64,000 nucleotides of DNA from Symbiodinium kawagutii (taxonomy: Eukaryota; Sar; Dinophyceae; Suessiales; Symbiodiniaceae): assembly GCA_009767595.1 (NCBI GenBank), contig VSDK01001703.1, positions 33,892 to 97,891 of the forward strand, read 5' to 3'. The translations under genes and the position numbers were made by a program. Within the stretch, counting starts at the first letter, position 1. Each line of letters begins with the position of its first letter. The notes beneath the pieces were generated by a model that searched no databases, had not been told where the DNA came from, and saw only the letters and a list, made by a program, of their open reading frames with translations. Shown piece by piece: positions 10,610 to 23,000 of this stretch.

Positions 10610-10611
<2 letters not shown>
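10012..10611. other. Spacer or intron
   Basis: Contains GGTTGGTTGG-type simple sequence at 10060-10160 and otherwise nothing recognised. Confidence 0.35.
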
Positions 10612-10651
<40 letters not shown>

Positions 10652-10743
10652 TATCATTATCATCATCATCATCGTCATAATCATCATCATCGTCGTCATC
10701 ATCATCATCATCATCCTCATCCTCATCCTCATCCTCATCATAA

Positions 10744-10829
<86 letters not shown>

Positions 10830-10866
10830 GCCATCGCCATCGTCATTGTCATCGCCATCGTCATTG

Positions 10867-10932
<66 letters not shown>

Positions 10933-10994
10933 CCGCCATCGCCTTCGTCATTGTCATCGTCATCGTCATAATCATCATCATCGTCGTCATCATC

Positions 10995-11026
<32 letters not shown>

Positions 11027-11035
11027 CTCATCATC
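10612..11035. repeat. Compound (ATC)n microsatellite, about 420 bp
   Basis: Trinucleotide array of ATC with blocks of GTC, CTC, GCC and ATA variants. It has no stops in several frames on both strands, and the encoded poly-Ile or poly-Met runs are artefacts. It ends TCACCCCAG, which is the acceptor of the exon candidate at 11043. Confidence 0.95.
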
Positions 11036-11042
11036 ACCCCAG

Positions 11043-11182
11043 CTTCAAACATGAACATGAGCCGTTCTGAAACATCGGTGTTCAGCGAATCGTGTGCTAC
11101 GCACCGCTTCTCCGTGCGCTGCCAGGACTTCGATTGGTGCGTCGTGCCCTCCTCCGAGGAGCCCGCCCGGTGGTTTCGCCCG
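11043..11182 (+). CDS. Putative internal exon, unidentified protein
   Basis: It begins after the CCCCAG that closes the ATC array and ends at CGCCCG|GTGGTT. With start phase 2 and end phase 0 it has 46 codons. They read SRSETSVFSESCATHRFSVR, then CQDFDWCVVPSSEEPARWF, a convincing soluble-protein composition in an otherwise AT-rich region. No family was recognised. Confidence 0.4.
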
Positions 11183-11327
11183 GTGGTTATGTGAACGCTA
11201 TATATGGCTATGGGTCAAGCAGTTAAGCAACCAATTTCATGGGGGTAAAGCAACCAATTTCATAGTTGGTTAATGGTTGATAATAGGGGATGATAAGCAA
11301 GAGTTATAAGGGATGTATACGAGCTGT

Positions 11328-11444
11328 ATGGCTATGGGTCAATATTAAGCGACTAACTAATGGGGGATAACCACCAATAATAACAGGGAAAACAATGGTT
11401 ATTGATAGGGGAACCAGGGGTACAGGGTTTTGATCCACTACCAT
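11328..11444 (+). mobile_element. M1 element
   Basis: ATGGCTATGGGTCAATATT at the left and TTTTGATCCACTACCAT at the right form imperfect inverted ends. The interior has AACAGGGAAAACAATGG and GGGGAACCAGGGGTACAGG. A half copy lies just upstream (11204-11280). An M2 copy begins inside its last bases. Confidence 0.8.
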
Positions 11445-11550
11445 ATGGTGGTTTGTCAAGTCATAGGGAACCCCCAAAATGGTTGGTCTATTAGTAAAAG
11501 TGATTATTTTTAGATGATTTGGGGGAACCCTATAGTGAAAAACTCCCATA
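11443..11550 (+). mobile_element. M2 element
   Basis: ATATGGTGGTTTGTCAAGTC at the left, ATAGTGAAAAACTCCCATA at the right. It abuts the M1 copy and shares its CCATATGG junction. Confidence 0.7.
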
Positions 11551-11711
11551 TATAAGTACTAGACTACAAGTAAGCTAGAAAGTTCAACTAGATGTTTTGA
11601 CCATTCCATTGACGAACAGAAAACATCCAATTGACAAGCAAATTTTGTTGGTTAGGAGACAGCGACTAACCGGCCAGTTGACTCGGTGATAGCGTTTGGT
11701 GTGTTTGTACT

Positions 11712-11817
11712 TGGGTGTTCTCCAAATGGGGAATCTCAGAAATGGATGGTTTATTACTACACATGATTGATATTGTATGATTTGGGATCACCCCAGCTAT
11801 TGAGAAACCACCAAATG
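11712..11817 (+). mobile_element. M2 element
   Basis: TGGGTGTTCTCCAAATGGGG at the left and CTATTGAGAAACCACCAAAT at the right, with GGATGGTTTATTACTACA inside. A lone M2 right half follows at 11870-11900. Confidence 0.65.
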
Positions 11818-11904
11818 GTAGTGGTTGAACCATTGTTGTTGCTTATTACCCCTACTGTTCACCATTCTTCGGGGGATCCCGTATGGCTTGAGAAACCACC
11901 ATTC

Positions 11905-12009
11905 CCGGTTGGTGGTTTCAGAGCTTTTTTATCTTCCCTAGTAGTTATTAACAAATGGACGTTGGTTGACTACCATATTTTTCACAGGGGTGGTTCAACC
12001 ACCAACCAG
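11905..12009 (+). mobile_element. M3 element
   Basis: CGGTTGGTGGTTTCAGAGC at the left and GGTGGTTCAACCACCAACCAG at the right, with CCCTAGTAGTTATTAACAAA inside. The end CCACCAACCAG complements the start. Confidence 0.75.
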
Positions 12010-12500
12010 ATGTGAATTGATGAGTTGATGCTACTGGTTGATCTACAACAGATTGTGCCGAAAAAATCGTTCTCAGGTAACCCAAGTTGGTTTATTCATT
12101 CCCTGGTAGTGCATTCCCGCTGGTTGTTTGTCGATGTTCGTTCTCAGGGCAAATTACTTCAGAAAGACAAACCAGGCTGGCACCTGGCTCCACTATTGAC
12201 TCGTTTGACTCCCCATGATCACTATCCACATTGGGAGGTGGTGACTTTAACCATCAGCAACCATACAAATGATAGATCCATAAATAGATCTCCCCATATT
12301 TGATGGTGTGGTGAAACTGGGGGTGGGATAACGAATGAATCTCCCATCACCATTCATTATTATCCACTACCCATTGGCTCCATGTATGGCCTATTCACCT
12401 ACATTTACCGAACAAATGGCCCAAATGTACGTAAATATGCTGTACATGGAGCATCTGGGATACGAGCTGATGGTTTGGTGTCGTTGTGTGTATGTTCAAG

Positions 12501-12556
12501 CGGTGTGAAACTGTCGTTCGATGTCGCTGGTCGACCGCCGAAAACACGGCCACAGG
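12501..12556 (+). CDS. Putative small exon, unidentified protein
   Basis: It lies between TGTTCAAG and CACAGG|GTGCTT. The frame reads GVKLSFDVAGRPPKTRPQ. The same frame can run on to a TGA at 12619-12621 if the donor is not used. Both versions are plausible. Confidence 0.2.
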
Positions 12557-14383
12557 GTGCTTGGGTTAACGCTGCAGCGGCCTCAGACAGGACGAACAGT
12601 CTGCTGGTCCATGCCAAGTGATTCCTGCCTGAACAGACACATCAATGAGTTGAATTGATGGAGCTGAATTTTTGGCCAAATCAGTCCTAATTGAACTTTG
12701 GGTTGATTGATTCATGGATTTTCTAAGTGTTCAACCAGGAATTCCAACCTCAAAGAATGTGAATCCTTTGGGTTAAAATCTTTGGTTCAAGTGTTGCTGA
12801 AAACACAGCTGTTGCTTAGTTGCAAACGTATTGCGCGCATTCTGTCAGCTTTGAGGGGTTGTCCATCATGATCCATCAGAGAATGATATTGAAACTGACT
12901 TGCTATACTCACTCACATACATATACATGTATATTTATATATATATATATATTATATTTATGGTTACATTACATATGTTTCTTCATTTTTGTATTTGTAG
13001 ATATACGGCGCCCTCTCGTAGATGTACACATTGTTTTGCTCTCTCTCTATATATTTAATATATATACATATATATATATATTTATATATATATACACGTT
13101 GTATGGACTGTAAGGTCCACTTGTACATACATACATTTCTCCTTCCCTTTACGGCTGTCGTTGACCACATCAGCGATATTGAAATCCTCCAGCGGGGACA
13201 GCAGATATCGGAGGTTTTTTGGAAGCGATGCAAGTGGTGCTTGGAGAAGTGGTCCTATGGTGCCCTGGTGGATCTGCCATCGTGGGTCCCAGATCAGTGG
13301 ATTTGTTTTCAACCTGGGATGTTTCTTGTGGATAAGTTTCCTGTAAATGAGATGCAGCACCTCAATCTGGCAAGTCTCCCAGTAAGCTTCATGTAGCTGT
13401 AGCAGTTTTGCCGCCACTAAGTGAACTGCCGGATTTTTCCAGGCGTGGGAAACTCGTTCTCAACTTTTGGCAGGTTTACAATCCCTTCGGATTTATCGCC
13501 CCACATGCGACCACTTTGGACAGTTCTTGTAGAATCCTGCAGTCACTGGGTTCCTCCAATATGTTGACAGGGTGTGAATAGTTTGATCTCCATTTACAGA
13601 TCACCATCATGTTTCTCACTTGTTTTCTCCGTATCAATGAGCAATTGTGGTTTGAGTGTTGTTTTGTTTGTTCTTCGTGAGCATGTCTTCCTTTTTTTCT
13701 GGTAATTGAACGTGCCAACTTGCTTGCATGGTTTGCATTGCTGGATTTACTTTCATAGACCCATCCCTATTTGATAGTCCGGAGCCTTTTTTCCTCTGGA
13801 AATTTACTGGACCAATATTGAGCACTTCAAATAATTGCAGACCATCGTTACTTAATCAGTCACGACCATGTCAGATAAGACATTGTCAACCATATACATT
13901 CTGTTATTACCAGCCATTCTAAATGATGAAACATTATTTGCTTAGTAGGCACCGTTAGCGAATATTACTGCAAACGATCAACTATTGTTTTGCTACACAT
14001 GTTCATTGTTCACATTATGCAGGATCATTCACTAGTCATCAGTCGCTGTTGCGCACTCTGCTTCCGTATGGACTCGCATCAACTTGTTTTAGTCGATGTT
14101 AGCCGCTCTCAAGCAGGATTGCCATTCTCAGTTATAGGCAAGTGCTGTATTTGCTGGCTTTGGCTTTCCACTATCACACATGACTTGAATGATTGACCGT
14201 TAACACATATGAATAACCATTTCTCACGACTGGTAACCAGAAATGAACCTCATTAGCCACGTTCAACCACAATGATCAGCAGATGGCTGATGCTTCACAG
14301 ACGGTCCCTGGCCAGACATAGGTCCAAGTGAAGCAAACCCTGGGTATTTCATGGTAAAGTCTTTGCAACAGCCCATCTATGTG
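12557..14383. other. Spacer or intron with TA microsatellites
   Basis: (TA)n tracts lie at about 12935-12960 and 13045-13100. A less AT-rich part, 13140-13520, is open on both strands for about 80-110 codons. The minus-strand reading there is the more protein-like. Neither could be matched to a family, and no splice sites were convincing. Confidence 0.35.
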
Positions 14384-14480
14384 GGGGTTTCTCAACATAG
14401 AGGACCCCAAAAAATGGTTTGATAGAAAGGATAATGGCTGGGGATACCCGCAGCTATGAAGAAACCTCCAAATAGTCGTT
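14384..14480 (+). mobile_element. M2 element, diverged
   Basis: GGGGGTTTCTCAACATAGAG at the left and AGCTATGAAGAAACCTCCAA at the right. The interior is shortened. Confidence 0.55.
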
Positions 14481-14574
14481 TGACCATTGTGGTTGGTTAT
14501 TATCCCTATTGTCAAACATTACTATTATCATTGTTATTAGTTATTATTACTATTTAAGAATCCGTTTGTTACAG

Positions 14575-14621
14575 GTTGATTGCTCGTTCCTGGAACCTGA
14601 GGATCCGACGGCAACATGAAA
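14575..14621 (+). CDS. Putative small internal exon
   Basis: A 47-base segment lies between TTTGTTACAG and CATGAAA|GTGAGC, both good splice signals. With phase 1 in and 1 out it reads LIARSWNLRIRRQHE. Short, so uncertain. Confidence 0.3.
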
Positions 14622-14710
14622 GTGAGCCTTTCTCCGGCTGCGACTGAGCATGAGTCTTTCGCTCGGCAGGGTCATGGATCTCCACAAGCACCCACCCGTC
14701 CGCACAAACA

Positions 14711-14896
14711 TGGTGCTTTCTCAAAACAGGGAGCCCGAAAAAATGGTTTGTTTACTTTTGCCATTTATTATATGGTATATTTGGTAAAAGTAAACAAACC
14801 ACTAATGGTATACGTACACAAACCAACAAACCGTTTGGGAGCCCAGTGGTTCATATTGGATGATTTGGGGGTCCCTTATTGTGAGAAACCATCATG
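14711..14896 (+). mobile_element. M2 element carrying an inserted hairpin
   Basis: M2 ends are present (TGGTGCTTTCTCAAAACAGG and TATTGTGAGAAACCATCAT). The element is about 80 bp too long because a hairpin sits in it: GGTTTGTTTACTTTT at 14745-14759 pairs exactly with 14786-14800. Confidence 0.65.
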
Positions 14897-14939
14897 TACA
14901 CTCCCTAGAACATGTGCTCCCCGCTGCAGACGCACAGAC

Positions 14940-15054
14940 ATGGCTGTGGGTCAAAATCCCGTACCCCTGGTTCCCCTATCATTAGCCATTGTTTCCCTTA
15001 TTATTGTTGGTTATTCACCACCATTATTGGTTGGTTAATTTTGACCCATAGCCA
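14940..15054 (-). mobile_element. M1 element
   Basis: ATGGCTGTGGGTCAA at the left and TTGACCCATAGCCA at the right. The interior runs in the opposite direction to the copy at 44825 (CCCCTGGTTCCCCTATC first). Confidence 0.8.
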
Positions 15055-15319
15055 AATCCAGAATGTTTCGCTGAGTAGCGAGGTTCTTTTGTATCAAGCC
15101 AAGTTTGGGAAGGGTAAAAGCTGACAGGATGTTGAGGTATAGGTTCCTTCAACGGTGATGTATCTCGGTCATTTCCAGCAACTAAAAGATTGGTTCTGTG
15201 CTTAATTGTGCAATCATTGTCCACCCCAGATACTCCATGTATGGTATATCTCCCGGTTGCTTTGTAATAAAATGAACCACATGTCATTCGCCTGTTGGTG
15301 AATATACCATATACATGTA

Positions 15320-15417
15320 CTGGCTGGTGGTTTGAAACATGTTTTATTTTCCCAGGTAATTTTTCACAAATGGTTGGTTGACAAATATGTTTCATAGAGT
15401 TTGAAGCCACCAACCAG
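15320..15417 (+). mobile_element. M3 element, near consensus
   Basis: CTGGCTGGTGGTTTGAAAC at the left and GTTTGAAGCCACCAACCAG at the right; core TTTTCCCAGGTAATTTTTC, then CAAATGGTTGGTTGACAAAT. It lies just upstream of LINE-like element A. Confidence 0.8.
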
Positions 15418-15470
15418 ATATATGATCATTATCAACCATTATTACCATATATATAAGCATCATTAACCAT

Positions 15471-15482
15471 CATTAACCACTA
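15471..15482. repeat. Left target-site duplication of element A
   Basis: CATTAACCACTA, identical to 25550-25561 on the other side of the element. The neighbouring bases differ on both sides, so the match is exactly 12 bp. The local sequence is rich in similar words, which weakens it somewhat. Confidence 0.65.
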
Positions 15483-15560
15483 AGGTTTCGGCTCCGACTG
15501 GGTGTAACAGATCCCCCGTTGCACTCAGTTAGCTTCAGCCTTAGGGGTCCGGGTGCTTGC

Positions 15561-16890
15561 ATGGGCATCTGCGACCTCGCTCGATTCCGGTGGCTGCTCA
15601 TCGCCATCGTTGGACCTGGCCTGGCCCACCACGGAGCCTCGTTGGCATCGCTCCGAGAGACAGCGGCGGTCTCTCATTCGATCCCAACTGAATCGGCTAG
15701 CTGGGGGTCACATTGGGAAACGAAAGAGGAGGCGAGTGTGCTTGCTTGTGGCCAAGCTTTGGTCACACCATTCCACTCACTTCCACAACTTTCCCTTTGT
15801 CATCAGGCGAGTTCTCCAAACGATGACGTGGATGTGCGGCAACTGTGGAAAGAACAACCCATCGTCGGTGGAGACTTGCAACTCCTGCCATCGCCATTGG
15901 TCGGAAGTATGGTTGCAGTCTCGCAAGAAGCATCGCAGCAAGAGCCGACGAACCAAGGAGAAGCAGAAGGACAAGCGGACCGAGAAGCACCGCGATCAAG
16001 CAGATCGAGCTCCGCAAGATGTGAACACGGCAACCCCAACGGCAATCACTATTTCGGACAGACTGCCTTGGGTGACTTCGACACCCCACTCCAGGAACAC
16101 TGCTCGCAAGGTGGAAAGGCAGGAGATCGTGGATGGCTGAGATACTCTGCCCCTTCCTCCCAATCCCCCTGTGCAGCCGCCCCCAGTTCCGAAACTGTCA
16201 GTGGACCGGGAGACAGTGTCAGCCGAAGATCACAAAACCTTCGAACATCTCAAAGGTCTCCGCTCCATGAACATCGCTCTACCGGACAATCTGGTGTCCT
16301 TGTATCAGGAGCTCGAGACCAAGATCAAGCCCATCGAGCCGCCTCAGATTTCTCACTCTCACTTGAATCGTTTGAGCAAACTGCGACATCAAGTGGCTAC
16401 AGCTGGGAAAAAGGTGGAAAGTCTCGATCAAGAATGGAATGGATTTGCAAGAGATATGTGGGAGCAGATCCATTCGCACTCCCAAATGTTTCTGCATCAC
16501 CGGCAGGAATTACTGGATGCCTACAAGCAGAAACAAAGCGAATTGCAGGAAGCGAAGAAAGCTATCAGAGAAGCGTCCCTGGAGTTGACCGACAACAAAG
16601 TGGAACCTGCGATCAAAGAGGAGCCACCAGAAGTTGCGGAGCAGCTGAAAGCATTCCAGGAGACCTTGACTCAGATGAGCAACGACGTCATCAACGTGGA
16701 AGACGACGAGATGGATCAAGACCTGGAACATCATGGTGCACCACAGGAGGATGCCGAAGAGGAGGAGGAGGATCGAGAGGGACCTGGTCACCGACCGAGT
16801 CGACCCCGACCGCACACCACCTTCAGAGCACCCCGGTCACCAACCAAGGTTGCTGTTCAAGGTTTGAAGGCCAAGACGACCAAAGGGTAA
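15561..16890 (+). other. Second open frame across ORF1 of element A
   Basis: The ORF2 reading frame has no stop from at least 15519 and has its first ATG at 15561. It therefore runs open for about 443 codons over the leader and the whole of ORF1 before entering ORF2 proper. The product would be rich in Ser, Arg, Gln and Gly, unlike the ordered protein of the ORF1 frame. In the third frame no comparable run is seen. Either ORF2 has a long low-complexity N-terminus made from this frame, or the frame is kept open for a frameshift. The sequence cannot decide. Confidence 0.5.
15823..16890 (+). CDS. ORF1 protein of element A, broken by one TGA
   Basis: It is probably a nucleic-acid-binding ORF1p that packages the element RNA. 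The ATG at 15823 is the first in its frame. Residues 3-26 form a RanBP2-type zinc ribbon: W3, C5, C8, N11/N12, C19, C22, W26. A strongly basic Lys/Arg stretch follows. After codon 105 there is an in-frame TGA (16138-16140). Beyond it the frame stays open for 249 codons: a proline-rich link, a long Gln/Glu/Lys-rich region with coiled-coil character (about 16300-16700), an acidic run of Glu and an Arg/Pro-rich end. The TGA is most simply a point mutation in this copy. Recoding is possible but unsupported. ORF2 follows in the -1 frame. Confidence 0.7.
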
Positions 16891-17081
16891 TCCGTTCTGC
16901 ACCCACCTGGACTTTGGGGTTTCCAGATGTGTGGACGAGACTCAGTCGCCTGCTCCATCCAGCACACGGTGAGTACAGTTGGGCTTCCTGTCACTCATCT
17001 AGTGGCAGTGTTTCCAGAAGTCTATCGCATCCTGTGCCGAATTGTGAGTGTGACCCAAGTGCTGTTGTTGCATTGGACAGT

Positions 17082-20000
17082 ATGCCACCCCTTGGTGTCA
17101 CCTTGCCCAACCATCCGAACAGGCCGTCCATTGCAGATGCTGTGGAATTTTGCGGCCATGTTCCATTCCCGTTGCCAGTGCCAAGACCAGCCCGACGTCA
17201 GCCACCCACAGCCAAGGTATCTTTTGCCAAGACGGTTGACCTTGTTTTGCACACACCAGAAGCTCATTCGTCTGCTGTGGCCACCGTCCCCATGAACATG
17301 TTCCACGGTTATTGTCGCACATTTTGGCACATGACTGGCCAATGCATGGATGCAGATCGTTGCTTGAGGGTTTTGCGCCGATTTCAAGTCATTCCCATGC
17401 CACTCACCCATGGAGGAAGTGTTAGTGCCATGCCAGTCATTCCGTGTGTCGGACGTTCATGGAAGTCGAATAGTCAGGAAGCTGTTGTGGATTGTGCTCC
17501 ACTCCCAGTTGAGCTCCCATTTTGGTCGCAGATCACTGGTCGATGTGTTGAGCTATTCCCCAATCGCAGACACCTGTATGTGGAGACCTGGTTTGTCATG
17601 CCACATCATCATGAGGTTTGCATTCGTTCAAGACGCATTCGCATTCGTCCCGACATGACCTCGCCAGAATTTCAGGCCTCCTGCCGACGTGTATGGTTTG
17701 ACGTCATGGATGCTGTTGGGGACTTGCAATACTCCATGGTCACACCGCATCCAAGCACCTTTCGAGCCACATGTGCACATGTTTTGATCGGTCAACACAT
17801 GCTTGAACAGCATCGTATGGTGTTGCTACGTTGTCCCACTTGGCCCGCCCTTGCCATGCATCGTGCTGTGTTGACTCGTGCAGATGACTCTGTCTTGGAT
17901 ATCATGCACACCGCCCAACATGATGTCGCTCGAGGTTTGGGATCATCTTCGGCATACCTTAAACTGGTTGCTGCCAATGATTGGACACTTCCAATTTGGG
18001 CTACGCATGATACTCCCATCCTACTCTCAGGCATGTATTTGGAAGGTGATGCTCGCAGATTGGATGATGGCACCGACAGTGACACAGAGGATGACACCAC
18101 AGCAGGCAATCCATCGGAGGAGGAAGATGCGGCCTCCCTTCCTCTTTCCACCTGCCCCTCTGTCACTACTGTGCCCACCTTCCGTTTGGACATTGATGAA
18201 GACCTGGATGATGACAGTACTTCATTCATGACGCACAACACTGTTTGGTATCATGATTTGAGTAGTTCCTCTGCTATGTCATTGCCAGATGATCCAGCTC
18301 TGGCTCAGGAACAGGATGACATCGTCACTGAGGATTGGGATTGTATCATGAATCATGTCGCCACTGCACAACAGGCTGACGGAGATGCAGACCTCACATG
18401 GATAGCTGTCACTTATGGTATAGGTCTCACTCCATTGGGGCGCCGTGACTGTGAGTTCACTCCTCGTCACATGCACCAACTGATGTCAGATCTGCTGGCA
18501 CTTTGGCATGACCATGCCCGTTATGGACAACTGGAAGTTTATTGGGTTCGACCTCAACCATGGTTACTGCTACCGGCACCTTACGTGGTCCTCATCATTG
18601 AAGTGAAAATGCCAGGCCATGTTCCATCGCCGTACAGCACTGTGATTCTTACTCAGGAGACGGCAGAAGAAGAGGGCATTGCCTCACCTCACTTGCATGC
18701 ACACCGTGTCACAGTCCCCATCATGCCATCTCAATTGCTCTACCAATTGTCCTTGGAGCAGCATTGTACACCTATTTCGGTGAGAGATGTGGATATCCGA
18801 CATCGGGATCGTCGCTGTCCTTTGAACCAACCAATTTATGTCAACCCCGGGGAGTTTTGGAGGATTCATGTGCATCGTTATCCCTCCGAAATCCTGGACA
18901 TGTCGCGACATTTGCATGCTACTGAAGCCATGGCCATAGTGGTGCGTGCGTTTTTGGCGCGGGCTGAACCAGATGCAGTTATGACCTTTCACTGCTTCTT
19001 TCATGGCATCGCACCCACCAACCAACCCCTTGGCACACGCCAGTGGTTGCTGCATGCTCGAGACCTTTGGGATCCGACCTGGTTACGACATGCTCGTCAG
19101 CTATGGCCATTTGATGGGGTCAGTGTAAGCATTGGATTTGCTTTCGGTCAACACAACCCATCCACTGATGTTGCAGATGAAGGTCTCGATTTGCACTTTG
19201 TGATTGATTATTCGGATGACCATCGTAGTGTGCCCGTGGTCTTCAATCAGGTGATTCATACCATTCATGACCGACTGACTCATCAGCAATATCTTGCTAC
19301 TAGAGTTCCGCCCCTGGCGGATCAGGACCAGCTGCTAGCCGCGATTGCTCAGTCTCCGTTTTGGACTTTTCCCGATCTTGAGGTTGTGGTGACTCGTGAT
19401 CATCGGCCTGTCAGCCGTCCTTTGCATCCGTGGCATCATTCCACTGTTTTCGACACTAATGTTGTGGTCGAAACACGCCGAGAACTCTTGCATCTGCTCT
19501 TCGACACACATGGCGTCGACTCATATTTCATGCCCAGTGATGAGGAGGCAGATGAATCCAGTGCGCTTCAGTTACAGCTCCGCTACCAACATGTGGCTCC
19601 CACTTCGCTGAAGGCTGTGTGTCTGCATTTCGGATCGCTTTTAGCGCAAGAACGCTTGGAGACATCCCCTCGTAATGAGGCACGTCATACTTTGCCTTCA
19701 CCCTTGTTGCGGCAGGACTGTGACTTGACATCTTTGGATTCATGTCTTCACCGACTTCAACATCATGCCTGGATAGGCATGAATGTGAGTTTTGATGCTC
19801 TCCCACCCCTCCATCCAGCTGCACAATGGGCCTTAGCCTCCACGCCTGATGCACCCACCTTTGGATTTCGTTATCACATTTTCACAGATGGTTCTTGTGG
19901 CTTGGATTCGGCCACTTGGGCATTCGTCTTGCTGATGGAATGGCGATGGAATGGTGTCCCTTTCTTCTTCAAGGTTGGTTATGCTGGAGGTTGGGTCACA

Positions 20001-23000
20001 GAAGATCTTGGAATGTGTTGCACATCAGCCCTTGATGCTGAAGCCACTGCTTTGATTGCTGCGGCTGAGTACTTGATGTCCCGGCATATATCTCCGGGTC
20101 TGCAGGTTGTAGTTCACTTCGACTCCACCGCCGCTGGATTTGGAGCGGTCGGATTTCAGAAGATCCCTGCATTTCAAGGACACCAGTCAGACCGCCAACT
20201 CCAAGCTCGCATCATGATGACTCTGGTACAGCAGAAATTTGCATCCACAGAAGCGGTCCATATCTTCGCACATGATGGGCACCCCTGGAACGAGTTTGCT
20301 GACAGTGTAGCTGGTCAGATCAGACGAGGATGGCAACCACCCATTCCCTCTTGCCTGGGAACATCCGGTCTTTTGAAGCATCCGTTGCGGGAGTGGGCCT
20401 GGCTCAACATTGCACCGTGTGGAGAGTTGCCCTCTCTCTCTGATGTGCTTCAGAACCACGTGCCTTTACCGCAACAAACAGCAGGTGACCCGTTGTTGCA
20501 ACCGATCATCCCACAGCAGCTTTTAGATGCTGCATTGGCCATTGACTTGCGCTTCATGACCGCGAATGTTGGCACTATGACTGGTAAAGCCCCTGAACTT
20601 GCCCGCCAGGCAGAGGCAGCCCACTTGGACATCATTGCTTTCCAAGAGACTCGTGCCAAATTCACTCAAACCCTAGTCACGGGACCATTTCTCCGCTTGA
20701 TTGCAGCTGCGGATGCTGGCCAGGGTGGAGTGGAAGTGTGGTTAAACACCGTACAGCTTGCTACCAAATTTGGTGCACCTGTCACTCCCAGTTCATGCTG
20801 TGTTTGGGCGAGCTCATCCACATCCATTGCGGTGAGTCTACATGTTGAGGGCTTCTTGCTGAATCTGGTGAGTGTTTATGCTCCACAGGCAGGCCGGGAA
20901 GACGCAGACATCCGGAAATGGTGGACTTCATTTGCCAGCACCATTCAGACATGCCCCAATTCCGCACCGTTTGTATTTCTTGGCGATTGGAATGCCAAAC
21001 TCGGTAATGTGATCGACCATCATGTCAGCGATCTTCACATGGATTTTGAAGATCTTGCTGGCACTTTGCTCCATGATTTGTGCCAACACCATGATTGGAT
21101 CATTCCATCAACCTTTGCGCATTGGCACAATGGTCCCAGTGCAACGTATGTAGGACCCCGCGGGTGCCATAGCCGTGTGGACTATGCTGTGGTCTCTGGT
21201 GATTTGGCCTCGGGAATTCGTGCCGCATGGGTTGATGATGACTTTGACTTGCTCAACCATGCAGCTGACCATAAACCATTGATGTTGACCATGCAGTGGC
21301 ATTGGCAGCGCCGGCAGGATCATGGCATGAAACGAAAGGCCTTGTATAGCCGTGCAGCTGCATTGGATGCCCAGAAGACCCAACCCATTGATTTCTTTGC
21401 ATCCCTGCCGGCCTGTGATTGGTCCATGGATGTCAATGACCATTGGGACAGCATCCGATCCAATTTGCAAGACCGCTCTAAGACAGCGTTCCCGGTCCAG
21501 AAACGCACCTGCCGTCAACATTACTTTGATGCCACGTGCTGGCAATTGGTCTGCCAAGCCAAAGACCTTCGGAAACAAATTCGGGCCTTTCAACGAGCCA
21601 TTGATTGCAATCTGGTCAAAGCATGCTTTGCTGCCTTTTCTCATGCCCGTGATGCAACTGTGGATGCCACTTTGATGCAGGAAGTAGAGGATGCTGCCTT
21701 ACAGAATCATCTTCTTCGATCCCAAGTTGCCATCACGGTGGAAGCCCGGATGAAGGTTCTTACACAATACCGCTCCCATAAGAAGCAGGCGTGGCGAACC
21801 TGGGTTCGTTCTCAGCTTGATGAGAAGGTGGCCAACGCTTCTCATGTTTCCAGCACAGACATGTTTCGCATTCTCAAACCCAAACGCATCATTGAGCAAA
21901 AAGCAGGCAAGCATCGTCGTGCGCTTCCTGGCCTTCGCACTGCGGATGGATGTTGGTGCACCACCCCTCGTGAGGTAGCAGCTGCATGGCAACAGCAATT
22001 TGGCCACATTGAACATGCCACTCCCACCACGTTGGCAGAACTGCGGGCATGTTCCCAACCTCGTTGTGGACCCATTGAAGCCGACGCACTTGCATCGCTG
22101 CCTTCGTTGCATGATCTGGAGCAGGCCATCCGCTCTCTCCAGTTGGGCAAGGCTCCAGGGGCTGATGGTTTAGGCTCTGAATTGCTTCGGATGGATGCCA
22201 CAACAGCAGCTCGACGCCTGTATCCCCTACTGCTCAAGTGTGCTGTCCGAGCCCAGGGTGTTGTGGAGTTGACTGGAGGATGGCTCATACCATTGTGGAA
22301 GGGTCGAGGATCCCCCTCAGACATGGGCACCTTCCGTGCCATCCTTTTGGAGCCCACCATCTCTCGAGCCTTTTCCAGAGCGTGGAGACCCAAGATGATG
22401 GTCGAGCTTACCCCGCTGTTAGCTCCAGCGCAATTTGGTGGCAATGCAGGAGTATCCATTCAATCCTTGCACTTGCAGGTGCAGTTGTGGAAGCACACTG
22501 CTCGTCGCCAACACCGCTCCCATGCCCTGATTTTCCTGGACATTCGGTCGGCTTTTTATTCCGTGGTGAAGCAGATGTTGTCGTCCGACACCTTTGACCT
22601 ACCCCAGACGCGTCAACTGTTTGATTCATTGCAGTTGCCACCTTCCACTTGGGATGAATTTTGTGCCAACCTTCGTGATAGCTGCATGCCTCGCCATACC
22701 CCAGGGGCTCGACTGATGGCAGACGGTGTTGCATCTTTGCTGACTCATACATGGTACATTGTGCCTGACGGTGACGCCCTCCAACGACCTCAGACTGGCA
22801 GTCGCCCTGGCGACCCCAATGCAGATGCATTGTTTTCATTCATAATGGCCAAGTTGTTGAACCGCATTCAGGCACGACTTCTCCAAGATGGATTGATTGA
22901 GGACCCCGTGGTGGAGAATTGGTGTCTCAGTTCCAGTGCCACATGGGTTGACGATGCCACGTTCCTTGTGACTGCAGACGCCGCAGCTCTTATTGCCAAG

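Noticed and set aside
10527..11054. Poly-Ile and poly-Met frames of 160-175 codons
   Set aside because: Translation of an ATC microsatellite.
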